Positions 35,038 to 44,581 of a DNA stretch of 64,000 nucleotides are shown piece after piece. A program made the translations under genes and the position numbers. The DNA comes from Bernardetia sp042180575 (GTDB lineage Bacteria > Bacteroidota > Bacteroidia > Cytophagales > Bernardetiaceae). Below the pieces are notes generated by a model, which did not search any database, had not been told where the DNA came from, and saw nothing but the letters and a program-made list of their open reading frames with translations. The DNA is taken from assembly GCF_042180575.1 (NCBI RefSeq), contig NZ_CP170094.1:930001-994000 (forward strand), in the 5' to 3' direction. Each line of letters opens with the position of its first letter. The stretch's first letter is position 1.

Positions 35038-35265
35038 AAAACATGATAATAAAAAAATAATTATAAATGAAAATGGCATAACCAAAATAGAAATAGGATA
35101 AAATAACTTGATTCTCAAAATAGAAATAAATATCTGTATTTTGATAGCTTTTTGAAATAAAACACCAGTTATCTACCTATTGAGACTAAAATTAGGTATC
35201 TTTTTTCATAATCTAAAAGTCAGTTTTTATAATAAAAGCTATCAAAAATCACTAATTAAAGCGAC

Positions 35266-35296
35266 TTTTGATAGTGTTTTGCTATTATTAAATTTG
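35266..35296 (+). promoter_or_regulatory. Putative promoter of the acyl-ACP desaturase gene
   Basis: TTTTG at 35266-35270 and TAAATTTG at 35289-35296 lie 18 bases apart, close to the Bacteroidota -33/-7 arrangement. The predicted leader is about 120 bases. The spacer from 35102 to 35423 otherwise shows only AT-rich sequence and two related GATAG-TTTT/AAAAGCTATC stretches. Confidence 0.55.
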
Positions 35297-35423
35297 TATC
35301 TTGCAACCCTAAAATAAACAACACACAAATACATACAATCAAATAAATAATTTATCAATTCCATTCTATGTTAATCTTAGATAAACATAGGTTTTATAAA
35401 AAATTGATACAAAAAAATAGTCT

Positions 35424-36416
35424 ATGAGTAATATCCTAACCCTTTCCCCTTCTCGTTTAGAAGTCATGCAGCATTTAGAAGGTTATGTAGATCAAATGAC
35501 AAGCAAATTTTTACGTCCTATTGATACCAATTGGCAACCTTCAGATTTATTACCTGATGCTTCTAAATTAGACTTTTTTGATAAAGTAAAAGACCTTCAA
35601 GAGCGTGCTAGAGAACTTTCTTATGATTTTTGGATTGTCTTGATAGGTGATATGATAACTGAAGAAGCCCTCCCAACGTATGAATCATGGCTTATGGATG
35701 TAGAGGGTGTACATCAAGGCGATAAAGAAAATCCTTGGTCAAAATGGGTAAGAGGCTGGACAGCAGAAGAGAATCGTCATGGCGACTTACTCAATAAATA
35801 CCTTTATTTATCAGGAAGAGTAAACATGAAACAAGTAGAAATTTCTACTCAACATTTAATTGCCGACGGTTTTGATATTGGAACAGCAACAGACCCTTAT
35901 CGTAATTTTGTTTATACTTCTTTTCAAGAATTAGCCACTAATATTTCGCACAAACGAGTAGCACAACTTGCAGGAACACACGATAATTCGGATTTGGAAA
36001 AAATGTGTAGTATGGTAGCTGCTGATGAATACCGTCATGCTTATGCCTATATGTCATTTGTAGAAAAGATTTTGGAAGTTGATCCAAATGAAATGCTTTT
36101 TGCTTTTGAGGACATGATGCGTAAAAAAATAGTCATGCCAGCTCATTATTTGAGAGAAATTGGTGGAAAAGTAGGCGAAACCTTTAAGCACTTTTCGGAT
36201 TGCGCCCAACGTTTGGGAGTTTATACAGCAGAAGATTATGTGGATATTATGGAAGTACTTATCAAAAAATGGAAAATTGCTGACCTAAAAGACCTCAACG
36301 AAACAGGCGAAAAAGCAAGAGATTATATTATGAAACTCCCTGCTAGACTTTTGAGAGTAGCTGAAAGAATGAAAATAGATAAAACAGCAGGATACAAATT
36401 TAAGTGGATAGACTAA
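35424..36416 (+). CDS. Acyl-ACP desaturase (stearoyl-ACP 9-desaturase family)
   Basis: A soluble di-iron enzyme of 330 residues that puts a cis double bond in acyl chains bound to acyl carrier protein. The two iron-binding motifs are TAEENRHG (about 112-119) and AADEYRHA (about 202-209), with a further glutamate in DMITEEALPTY. The WVRGWTAEE and FVYTSFQELAT stretches are typical of plant-type and bacterial homologs. It has no membrane segment and its length matches the family. A 22-bp stem-loop follows, ahead of a convergent gene. Activity is a firm inference; chain-length preference is not visible. Confidence 0.95.
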   Translation: MSNILTLSPSRLEVMQHLEGYVDQMTSKFLRPIDTNWQPSDLLPDASKLDFFDKVKDLQERARELSYDFWIVLIGDMITEEALPTYESWLMDVEGVHQGDKENPWSKWVRGWTAEENRHGDLLNKYLYLSGRVNMKQVEISTQHLIADGFDIGTATDPYRNFVYTSFQELATNISHKRVAQLAGTHDNSDLEKMCSMVAADEYRHAYAYMSFVEKILEVDPNEMLFAFEDMMRKKIVMPAHYLREIGGKVGETFKHFSDCAQRLGVYTAEDYVDIMEVLIKKWKIADLKDLNETGEKARDYIMKLPARLLRVAERMKIDKTAGYKFKWID

Positions 36417-36432
36417 AATCAAATTATTAGTG

Positions 36433-36485
36433 ATAAATGGTTAATTGTAAATGAGCTACTCATTCATTTACAATTAACCATTTAT
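36433..36485. terminator. Long perfect stem-loop between the desaturase and YwqK-like genes
   Basis: Arms of 22 bases, 36433-36454 and 36464-36485, pair perfectly round a 9-base loop. The core is TGGTTAATTGTAAATGA. Convergent genes lie on both sides, so it can stop both. Confidence 0.8.
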
Positions 36486-36494
36486 AATTTACAA

Positions 36495-37256
36495 TTATTC
36501 ATTCTCTCCCTCCTCATATTCCAATTCTTCAATAGGCAATTTTTTCTTTTTGGCAGTTTTTCGTTTACCTTTTTTATAATAAAACCATTCACCAGTTACT
36601 TTTCCGTTTTCGTATTTTCCTTCATATTTCGGTTTGCCTTTTTCGTCGTAGTGAATCCAATATCCATTCTTTTTACCTTCTTTATAAACTCCTCTACTCA
36701 TGACTACTCCATTTTCATCATAGTATGTCCAAGAACCTTGTTTTTGTCCGTCTTTGTATGTTCCTGATTGTATCATACTTCCATCAGTAAAATATTCTTC
36801 TACCAATCCATCTAGTTGTCCTTTTGTATAAAAAACTCTTCTTGCAAGTGTTCCATCTTCATAAAAGGAAAGCCAAAGCCCTTCATACGCTCCATCACGA
36901 TAAATTCCAGTACGTTTTATTTGTCCGTTTGGATAATAAAAAAATGCCGAATCTTGCAACATTCCATTTATCCACATTTCTTTACGCTCTAATTTTCCAT
37001 CTGGCGAATAATATTTCGAATGTCCATTGAGTTTATCATATTGATAATTTTCAAAAGCCATTGTTGTTCCGTCTGGATAATACAAAAACCAATACCCTTC
37101 TTTATTTCCTTTTACTTCTTTTCCTTCTGCTTTTAATGAGCCATCTTTATAAAACTCTTGCTTTTTAGATTGAGCAACACCCATTTGAGTACATGCAAAA
37201 AAACAAAAGATTACTAGACACATACTCAAACTCCCTAAATAATACTGGCTTTTCAT
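36495..37256 (-). CDS. Exported MORN-variant repeat protein (YwqK-like)
   Basis: A protein of about 253 residues with a signal peptide (MKSQYYLGSLSMCLVIFCFF, then ACTQMGVAQ). I start it at 37256 because an upstream in-frame ATG at 37307 would put 17 residues ahead of this signal. The mature part is nine or so repeats of a YxDGxLxxxGxYxxGxxxGxWxxY pattern, the MORN-variant unit annotated as YwqK antitoxin-like. The antitoxin label comes from one Bacillus protein; no toxin is adjacent here, so a role in surface or membrane contact is as likely. The C-terminus is a Lys-rich and then acidic tail (KRKTAKKKKLPIEELEYEEG). Confidence 0.8.
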   Translation of the reverse strand: MKSQYYLGSLSMCLVIFCFFACTQMGVAQSKKQEFYKDGSLKAEGKEVKGNKEGYWFLYYPDGTTMAFENYQYDKLNGHSKYYSPDGKLERKEMWINGMLQDSAFFYYPNGQIKRTGIYRDGAYEGLWLSFYEDGTLARRVFYTKGQLDGLVEEYFTDGSMIQSGTYKDGQKQGSWTYYDENGVVMSRGVYKEGKKNGYWIHYDEKGKPKYEGKYENGKVTGEWFYYKKGKRKTAKKKKLPIEELEYEEGENE

Positions 37257-37457
37257 ATAATTTTGATTAGATAATAACGAAATTAATAATAGCAGTAAAA
37301 ATACCAATTATCATACTACTTTCTAATTTTGTCAAGAAATAAATAGAATGAAACAAATTAAGATTTTATCCAAACTTATTCAAAATATGATTTTGAAATA
37401 AATTGAATTTATTTCGAATTAATTTTCACTAAATGTCTAATAAGTCAAAAAAAATGT

Positions 37458-37465
37458 TATTTTTG
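37458..37465 (+). promoter_or_regulatory. Putative -7 element of the propeller-SpoIIE gene
   Basis: TATTTTTG matches TAnnTTTG. It predicts a transcript start at about 37471-37472, exactly on the first possible TTG codon, so that codon would be leaderless. A second in-frame TTG at 37523 would give a leader of about 50 bases. No clear -33 TTG is seen. Confidence 0.4.
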
Positions 37466-37471
37466 TAGCAC

Positions 37472-40400
37472 TTGTATTTGCATAAACTCAACCAAATTGT
37501 ACTTTATTTAGCTTATTTCCCCTTGAAACACTTACAAGATAAACACTTTTTCATAAATTGTTTTATTGCTTTTCCTAAACAGTCCTTTCTATATTTTTTC
37601 AAAATAGGAGTATTTCTGCTCACTTTTTTCTGTATTTCATTTCTTGTACATGCACAAAAGCAAAATAAACATATTCCCTTTGACCCTAACAAACAACTTT
37701 CTCAGTTTTTGATAGATGTTTGGGATAGCGAAAAAGGACTGCCTTCAGGAACACTTCTACAACTTATTCAAACCAATGACGGCTATTTATGGATTGGAAG
37801 TTATGACGGACTTTTGCGTTTTGATGGTAATAGTTTTGATCTCTATACCAAAAATACCGTAGAACAATTTCAAACAAATAATATTACACGCCTTAAAGAA
37901 GCAAAAGATAGCACTCTTTGGATAGGTACACAAGGAAGTGGACTCGTAAGTTATAAAAATGGAGCATTCAAATCACATGGCTTAGAAAAAGAATATATTG
38001 AAGCTATTCATGTATTAGATAATAGTGATTCTGTGTATGTGGGTACTCGTGCAGGAGGTTTGTTTGTTTATGATATCAAAACACAAAAATTCACATCTAT
38101 CTCTTCAAAAGAATTATCATCAGAATCTATTTATGATATTTTAGAATATCCTAGAGGAAAGTTTTGGTTAGCTACAAGAAACCAAGGAATTTTGATATTA
38201 CAAAATAATAGTCTTTTAAAAGTAGCTTCTGAAGTAGAAAACCCTCGTACATTAAAATTGTATTTAGATAATAAAAAAGTAATTTGGGCAGGTACATACA
38301 ATGGAGTTTTGAAATATAACAATGATAAATTTATCAGACAATTTCCACAACTTGCAGAAGAGCGTATTCATGATATGAGATTTGACCCAGCAGGTAACTT
38401 TTGGATTGTTACTCGTAATAATATTTATCGCCATAATGTTTTGACAGAAAAGTTAGAACTTCTTACAACAGAAACAGGAGAGGCATTTGATGATGTGCGT
38501 TCAATTTGGTTAGACCAAGAAGAAGATTTATGGATTCCGACAGCTAGACATGGACTTTGTCGTCTGCGTGATGGAAAATTTATCAACTATACAGTCCGTG
38601 AAGGTCTTGCTTATCCTTCTGTAAATTCAGTGGGTATTTATAATAATACAGATGTTTTGGTTGGAACAAGTAATGGTACAATTCATCGTATCAATTCCCA
38701 AAAAAATAAAGTATTTGATTATCCATTAAAAACAAACCTCAATGGGCAAGAAATTTTCAATATTCGTCAAGATAGTGCAGGAATAGTTTGGATAATTACT
38801 TACGACGGTTTATTAAAAAAAGACCTTAATGGAAACGAAAAATTATTTACCAAGGCTGATGGTTTACCAACTAATGTATTGCGTCTTACCTACCAAGATT
38901 CAAAAGGACGTTTTTGGATAGGAACTAGAGGAGAAGGTTTAGTAGAATATAAAAAAGACCAAAAAACAGATAAATATATTTTTGAAAAAATTGGTTTAGA
39001 GAGAGGGTTTACACCTGACTTTGTGATGTCAATAACAGAAGATAATAATGGAAACCTTCTAGTAGGAACAAATAATGGAGGGTTAGCTGTCGAAAATGGA
39101 AATAAATTTGATTTATTTACTATTGAAAATGGTTTGCCTACTAATCTGATTTTTAATATTCATTGCGACAAACAAAATACAATTTGGTTGGCAACTAATG
39201 CAGGTTTGGTACGCTGGAAAGACAAAAAAGCATTTATCTTTGATGCTTCAAATGGTCTTCCAAATGAAACTATTTTTGATATTGTAGAAGACAATAATGG
39301 CTATTTTTGGTGTTCTTCAAATAGAGGGGTTTTGCGTATCAAAAAAAATGACCTCAATTCTTTAGCAAATGGAGATAAAATAGAACCAAACTGGACACAA
39401 TATGACAAAAACGATGGGATGCGTACTGAGCAATGTAAAGGAGCTACTCAATCACTCATGTCTTCTCAAGGCATAATTTGGATTCCGACCAATAATGGAG
39501 CTTTGCGTATTGACCCTAATTTTTTACCCATCAATTCTCGTCGCCCTCCTGTATATGTACAAAAAGTTCTTTTAGATAATCAAACCTTTTTAGAGCCTCT
39601 AAAAATAATTGTGCAACCCGAACAACAACGTGTAACTATTGATTTTACGGCTCTTAGTTTTCGTGCACCTGAAAAAGTAAAGTTCAAATATCAACTTGAA
39701 GGCTTTGATAAAGAATGGGTTATTACAAAAGATAATAAAAGAGAAGCTGTTTATACAAATCTTCCCAACGGAACATATACATTTCATGTTATTGCTGCCA
39801 ATAATGACGGTGTTTGGAATAATGAAGGAGCAAGTATCATAGTAGTAGTACAACCTCATATTTACGAAACTACTTGGTTTATAGGATTGGTTATTCTTTT
39901 GATAGGTGGAGGTATATGGGGAGTAGTCGTAGTAAGAACCAAAAGAATAAAAATGAAAGCTGAGGAGCTAGAACAAATTGTCAAATTACGTACTACCGAA
40001 CTTCGTTCTACAAATGAAGAATTAATTACTCAACAACAAGTAGTTGATGAAAGAAATAAAATCATTGAAAAACAAAACAATAATATTATTTCTAGTATTA
40101 ATTATGCCAAGCGTATTCAAATAGCAATGCTTCCTACACCAGAGCGTATTGAAGAGCTTCTATCCGAATTTTTTATTTTATTTTTACCTAGAGATATAGT
40201 TTCGGGAGATTTTTATTGGATCGAAGAGCAAAGTGAAAAAGTAGTTGTAGCTACTGTCGATTGTACTGGACATGGTGTTCCAGGGGCTTTTATGTCTTTA
40301 ATTGGAAATGATATGCTCAATAAGGTAATTATAGATTATTCTATTACACAACCCAACTTAATTCTGGATGTACTCAATGATGAGGTAAGTAATATCTTAA

Positions 40401-40846
40401 AACAACGAGAAACCGACAATCGTGATGGAATGGACATGAATATTTGGACATGGGACAAAAAGGCAAATACAATAGAATTTGCTGGAGCAAAAAACTCATT
40501 AATTTATATCCAAAATGAAGAATTACACGAACTAAAAGCAAACAAAATTCCTATTGGTGGAAACTGGATAGGCAAACAAGCCATAAAATACACAAACCAT
40601 ACTATCAAAATTGATTCTCCAACTGTTGTATATACTTTTTCGGATGGTTATCAAGACCAATTTGGGGGAGAAAAAAACAGAAAATTTATGAAAGGAAAAT
40701 TCAAAAACCTTTTATTAGAAATTCATAAACTGCCTATGAAACAACAAAATGAAATCTTAAAAGATAAATTTGAAGATTGGAGAAAAGAATATCCACAAAT
40801 AGATGATGTACTGGTAATAGGTGTTAGAATTCCTGTAACAGACTAA
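37472..40846 (+). CDS. Two-component-type propeller sensor with SpoIIE phosphatase output
   Basis: A sensor of up to 1124 residues. There is no ATG before the signal peptide (FFKIGVFLLTFFCISFLVHAQ region), so it starts at a TTG, either 37472 or, more in keeping with the likely promoter, 37523. A large periplasmic part (about 70-770) has around a dozen propeller repeats of the LWIGTxGxGL type, making two beta-propellers, and then a Y_Y_Y domain (FRAPEKVKFKYQLEGFDKEW, shown without its flanks). After the membrane helix (WFIGLVILLIGGGIWGVVVV) come a coiled coil, a SINYAKRIQIAML linker and a SpoIIE phosphatase (PRDIVSGDFYWI, VDCTGHGVPGAFMS, TFSDGYQDQFGG). This replaces the usual histidine kinase output. 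It probably senses a periplasmic ligand, unknown. Confidence 0.9.
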   Translation: MYLHKLNQIVLYLAYFPLKHLQDKHFFINCFIAFPKQSFLYFFKIGVFLLTFFCISFLVHAQKQNKHIPFDPNKQLSQFLIDVWDSEKGLPSGTLLQLIQTNDGYLWIGSYDGLLRFDGNSFDLYTKNTVEQFQTNNITRLKEAKDSTLWIGTQGSGLVSYKNGAFKSHGLEKEYIEAIHVLDNSDSVYVGTRAGGLFVYDIKTQKFTSISSKELSSESIYDILEYPRGKFWLATRNQGILILQNNSLLKVASEVENPRTLKLYLDNKKVIWAGTYNGVLKYNNDKFIRQFPQLAEERIHDMRFDPAGNFWIVTRNNIYRHNVLTEKLELLTTETGEAFDDVRSIWLDQEEDLWIPTARHGLCRLRDGKFINYTVREGLAYPSVNSVGIYNNTDVLVGTSNGTIHRINSQKNKVFDYPLKTNLNGQEIFNIRQDSAGIVWIITYDGLLKKDLNGNEKLFTKADGLPTNVLRLTYQDSKGRFWIGTRGEGLVEYKKDQKTDKYIFEKIGLERGFTPDFVMSITEDNNGNLLVGTNNGGLAVENGNKFDLFTIENGLPTNLIFNIHCDKQNTIWLATNAGLVRWKDKKAFIFDASNGLPNETIFDIVEDNNGYFWCSSNRGVLRIKKNDLNSLANGDKIEPNWTQYDKNDGMRTEQCKGATQSLMSSQGIIWIPTNNGALRIDPNFLPINSRRPPVYVQKVLLDNQTFLEPLKIIVQPEQQRVTIDFTALSFRAPEKVKFKYQLEGFDKEWVITKDNKREAVYTNLPNGTYTFHVIAANNDGVWNNEGASIIVVVQPHIYETTWFIGLVILLIGGGIWGVVVVRTKRIKMKAEELEQIVKLRTTELRSTNEELITQQQVVDERNKIIEKQNNNIISSINYAKRIQIAMLPTPERIEELLSEFFILFLPRDIVSGDFYWIEEQSEKVVVATVDCTGHGVPGAFMSLIGNDMLNKVIIDYSITQPNLILDVLNDEVSNILKQRETDNRDGMDMNIWTWDKKANTIEFAGAKNSLIYIQNEELHELKANKIPIGGNWIGKQAIKYTNHTIKIDSPTVVYTFSDGYQDQFGGEKNRKFMKGKFKNLLLEIHKLPMKQQNEILKDKFEDWRKEYPQIDDVLVIGVRIPVTD

Positions 40847-40978
40847 AAACTAGATTTTAGACTATAATGAACTAAAAACACAACATTATTTTTAATTGAA
40901 ATAATATAAGTGTTTTTTTTTTCATAAATTAAAGAAAAATTTGAATAAATTATTTAATCGCTGTAAAGTTGGTAGTTA

Positions 40979-43900
40979 ATGCCTTATACAACCCCATTTT
41001 TCGAATTATCAGCAGAAGCATTCTGCGTAGTAGATGCACAAAATAACATCTTGCATGTCAATTCTGCAATGGAGAAAATCACTAAACAAAAAGAAAAAGA
41101 ATTAGTCGGAAAAAATTTTATCGTAGAAGTAGGAAAAAATATTAAAAAGCAGAATGCAAAATTAGGCTATCAATTCGAAAAAGCACGTCATTATACCAAT
41201 AAAAAAATAGTTGAGTCATATATTTTTGAACATAACCAACAGAATGAGGATAAAAACGAAAACGGATATAAAATTAGTCTAGTATCAAATGAAGAACAAA
41301 TTGTATATGTATCTATTGCACATACAAATATTCCTTCTTCTAGCTTGATAGAATCCTTCCTAGAAAATAGTGCAATACAAACCAAACAGCTAAATATTAT
41401 CCTAGCCACTATACCAGATGGTATTCTGATAGTCAATGATAAAGGGATAATATCTTTGGTAAACCCTGCTGCTGAAACTATTTTTGGGTATAAAGAAAAA
41501 GAATTACTCGGCAAATCAGTCGAAATACTACTATCTGAACAGCCTATACCAGCAACTTTTACAGAGTTAATGGCAGAGTCTTCAGACAATACAAAAGTAA
41601 TTCATAATGTAGAACTCATCGCTAAACACAAAAATCAAACAACATTTCCTTTAAGTGTTTCCTTAAATGAAACTAATTTTGAAAAGGAAAAAATCGTTTA
41701 TATTGCTCTAGTCAGAAATCTAACAAAGTCAAAAGAAGCACAAAATAAATTAAGAGATAGTCAAAATTTTGGAGAATCTATTTTTCAATCTGCCAAAATT
41801 GGATTAGCTGTTATCAATGAATGGGGATATTTTGTTAATGTAAACAAACAATATGCACTCATGACAGGCTATGAACCTACTGAATTAATTGAGCAGGTAT
41901 ATTCTATCATTGTTCCTGATTTTGAATTAGAAAATGCTATTCAGACCATCAAACAAGCACGAAAAGGAAATACAACAGCAAAAAAATATTGGAAATTAAA
42001 ACGAAAAGACAACTCACTCATCGATATTGAATTATATATCAATGATTTTTACAATCGTCATGGAGGACAGTTTTTTATTCTTTCTTCTAAAGATATTACT
42101 GAAGAAAAAGCGATTGAAAAAGATTTAAGAAATACAAAAGAACTACTTGAAGGTATTTTTCAGTCATTAGACAATGTATTTTGGTCGTATGATGTCAAAA
42201 AAGATAATTTACTTACTATTTCGGCTGCCGTTGAAAAAGTCTATGATATTTCTCAAGAAGAACTAAAAAAAGATGCAAATGCTTGGCTAAAAAGAGTACA
42301 TAAAGAAGATATAAAAGCCGTAAAAGAGGCTCGCAACAAAGCACGAGAAGGACAGAGTATTTCTTATGAATATCGTATCATTGATAGCAAAGGAGATATA
42401 CATTGGATTCAGACAGATGTAAAAGTAACACTAGGAAAAGATAAACAACCAATCCGTATAGAAGGTGTAGATACAGAAGTTACACAACGTGTTTTGGCTA
42501 ACAAAGAGTTGGATAGTACAAAAAGGATGTTGCAATTTATTTTAGATGCACTTCCTGATGGTGTAATATTTACGACTCCAAATTTGGAAATAGAATGGGT
42601 CAATCCTGCCATAAAAAATATCTTAGGTTATGATGATGATGAATACAAAGGTAGAATTTTTTCAAGTTTATTTGAAGAGGAAAGTTTTTTTCTGATTTCT
42701 GATCATTTTGATATTATGGAAAAAACATCTGTTTTTGAAATTGCTTTAAAAGCCAAAAATGGAAATTTAATTTATTCAGAAACTATTTCTACCCCTGTTT
42801 ATGATTCTAGTAAAAATATAATTGGTTATCTGTATGTGATTAGAGATATTAGTGAACGCAGAGTATTTGAGGAAGAAAAAGCACAAATTATGCGTTCCTT
42901 AGCTCAATTCAAACGCACTTTAGATGTTACAAAGGATAGCGTTTTTATGTTTGATGCAACTACTCATTTATTTATTTATGCCAATAAAGGAGCTACTGAA
43001 GCTGTTGGTTATTCTTTTGGAGAACTTCGCACAATGAAACTCATTGACCTTATGAGCAACAGTACTCCAAAAGACTTTGAGCAACTCATTTCTTATGTTA
43101 TAAATAATACAAATCATCAAATAAATTTGGATACAACTTTTTCACATAAAAGTGGTGGCAAATTTCCTGTTGCACTTTTATTGCAATATGTTGATTTGGA
43201 TGATGGTGAAAATCGTTTTGTGGCTATTGTAAGAGATATTAGCGAACGAAAAATTACTGAACAATTACTCAAAGAAAGTGAACTCAAATTTCGTTCTACC
43301 TTCGAACAAGCAGGAATTGGAATTGCTCATATTGGAATAGATTTGTCGTGGGCTGCCTTTAATATTCATTTTTGTAAAATGACAGGTTATTCTCAAAACG
43401 AACTTAGTATAAGAAAACTCAGAGAAATTACGCATCCAAAAGATTTGCCTAGAGATATTAGGCAGCTTCGTCGTGTTCTGAATGAAAAAAGTGATGGTTA
43501 TTCAATGCGAACACGTTATATTCATAAAAATGGAGATACAATTTGGCTCAATCTTTCTCTTTCCGTAGTAAAAGATGATGACAAAAAACCTGCATTTATA
43601 GTTATGTTTATTGAGAATATTTCTGACCAAGTAGAAGCTGAAGAAATGCTCAGACAAACTTTAGAAGAATTGAAGATAAGTAATTATGAACTAGACCAAT
43701 TTGTCTATAAGGCATCACACGATTTGCGCTCACCCCTAACTTCTATACTCGGTTTATTAAATATTGCCGAAATTGATAAAGAACATGCACTTTCTCATAT
43801 CAAAATGATTAGAGGAAGAATTCATAAATTAGATGAGTTTGTACAGTCAATTATCAATTATTCTCAAACAAGTAATTTGGAAACTAAATACGAACCTTTG

Positions 43901-44422
43901 AGAATAGAATATCTAATTCATAAAAACATTGCTGACTTAGATTTTTTACCGTATGCAAGTGAGATAAAATTCAAAATCAAATCAAGCCAAAAAGGAATCA
44001 TTTATACAGATAATTTAAGGTTAAATGTTATTTTGAGAAATTTACTTTCTAATGCAATCAAGTTTGCAGACCGAACAAAAAAAATGTCTGTTATTCTAGT
44101 AGAAACTGCCACAAGAGACGATAAAAAGTTTGTTTTATCCATTACTGATAACGGATTAGGAATAGACAAACAGTATCAAGAACGAATTTTTGATATGTTT
44201 TATCGTGGAAATGAAAGGTCAGATGGAAATGGTTTAGGACTTTATATTGTACGTCAAGCTGTCGAAAAACTAGGAGGTGAACTCAAATTTGCTAGTCAGC
44301 TTGGAAAAGGCTCTACTTTTATGGTAATTTTGCCTAGCTTTAAGCCTCAAACAAAAGAAGAGTTAGAAAAACTATTTATTTCTTCTGATTTGGAGGCTAC
44401 CAAAGAGAATAGAAATAACTAA
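40979..44422 (+). CDS. Multi-PAS cytoplasmic sensor histidine kinase
   Basis: A 1147-residue kinase without signal peptide or membrane helix. Seven or so PAS/PAC units run from residue 5 to about 890, each with patterns such as GIISLVNPAAETIFGY and GYLYVIRDISERR at its end. The HisKA box has KASHDLRSPLTSILG with the histidine at about 914. The HATPase domain has N box NLLSNAIKFAD, G1 ITDNGLGID and G2 GNGLGLYIVRQAVEKLGG. The PAS array points to cytosolic sensing of light, redox or small molecules. No response regulator lies beside it; the only one in the window is 26 kb away. It follows the propeller gene by 132 bp in the same direction. Confidence 0.92.
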   Translation: MPYTTPFFELSAEAFCVVDAQNNILHVNSAMEKITKQKEKELVGKNFIVEVGKNIKKQNAKLGYQFEKARHYTNKKIVESYIFEHNQQNEDKNENGYKISLVSNEEQIVYVSIAHTNIPSSSLIESFLENSAIQTKQLNIILATIPDGILIVNDKGIISLVNPAAETIFGYKEKELLGKSVEILLSEQPIPATFTELMAESSDNTKVIHNVELIAKHKNQTTFPLSVSLNETNFEKEKIVYIALVRNLTKSKEAQNKLRDSQNFGESIFQSAKIGLAVINEWGYFVNVNKQYALMTGYEPTELIEQVYSIIVPDFELENAIQTIKQARKGNTTAKKYWKLKRKDNSLIDIELYINDFYNRHGGQFFILSSKDITEEKAIEKDLRNTKELLEGIFQSLDNVFWSYDVKKDNLLTISAAVEKVYDISQEELKKDANAWLKRVHKEDIKAVKEARNKAREGQSISYEYRIIDSKGDIHWIQTDVKVTLGKDKQPIRIEGVDTEVTQRVLANKELDSTKRMLQFILDALPDGVIFTTPNLEIEWVNPAIKNILGYDDDEYKGRIFSSLFEEESFFLISDHFDIMEKTSVFEIALKAKNGNLIYSETISTPVYDSSKNIIGYLYVIRDISERRVFEEEKAQIMRSLAQFKRTLDVTKDSVFMFDATTHLFIYANKGATEAVGYSFGELRTMKLIDLMSNSTPKDFEQLISYVINNTNHQINLDTTFSHKSGGKFPVALLLQYVDLDDGENRFVAIVRDISERKITEQLLKESELKFRSTFEQAGIGIAHIGIDLSWAAFNIHFCKMTGYSQNELSIRKLREITHPKDLPRDIRQLRRVLNEKSDGYSMRTRYIHKNGDTIWLNLSLSVVKDDDKKPAFIVMFIENISDQVEAEEMLRQTLEELKISNYELDQFVYKASHDLRSPLTSILGLLNIAEIDKEHALSHIKMIRGRIHKLDEFVQSIINYSQTSNLETKYEPLRIEYLIHKNIADLDFLPYASEIKFKIKSSQKGIIYTDNLRLNVILRNLLSNAIKFADRTKKMSVILVETATRDDKKFVLSITDNGLGIDKQYQERIFDMFYRGNERSDGNGLGLYIVRQAVEKLGGELKFASQLGKGSTFMVILPSFKPQTKEELEKLFISSDLEATKENRNN

Positions 44423-44581
44423 ACACAAATTATTTGGATAAACTGTGTTTTTGGTCTTGATACACTAAAACACCCAAAATAGCCTGTTTTTATAATTCAT
44501 AAAAGCAATAATTTGTTATGCCTTTTTTAGATTGGGAGACTATTTTAGAATACAAAATTTGACTACGAAATATAAACTAAC

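Larger units (their letters stand above)
34678..35101 (+). pseudogene. WG-repeat ORF coupled to the nuclease gene, interrupted by a miniature transposon
   Basis: The ATG overlaps the nuclease stop as ATGA. The first part reads MTTFHKNFATAKDAKGWFHI, then NKNGNEIYSERYLEIEPFYN, a typical WG beta-repeat unit. At 34815 the 214-bp element enters and a stop soon follows. If the element and one copy of the 9-bp duplication are removed, the frame runs on directly through ALVTKHDNKKIIINENG to a stop at 35099-35101, giving an intact short protein of about 68 residues. The intact gene would hold only one WG unit, so it was either a small operon partner or already the remnant of a larger WG protein. I do not know its function. 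The reading-frame continuity makes the reconstruction strong. Confidence 0.85.

Noticed and set aside
36495..37256. YwqK-like gene as part of a toxin-antitoxin pair
   Set aside because: No toxin-like gene is adjacent; the protein is exported and made of MORN-variant repeats.
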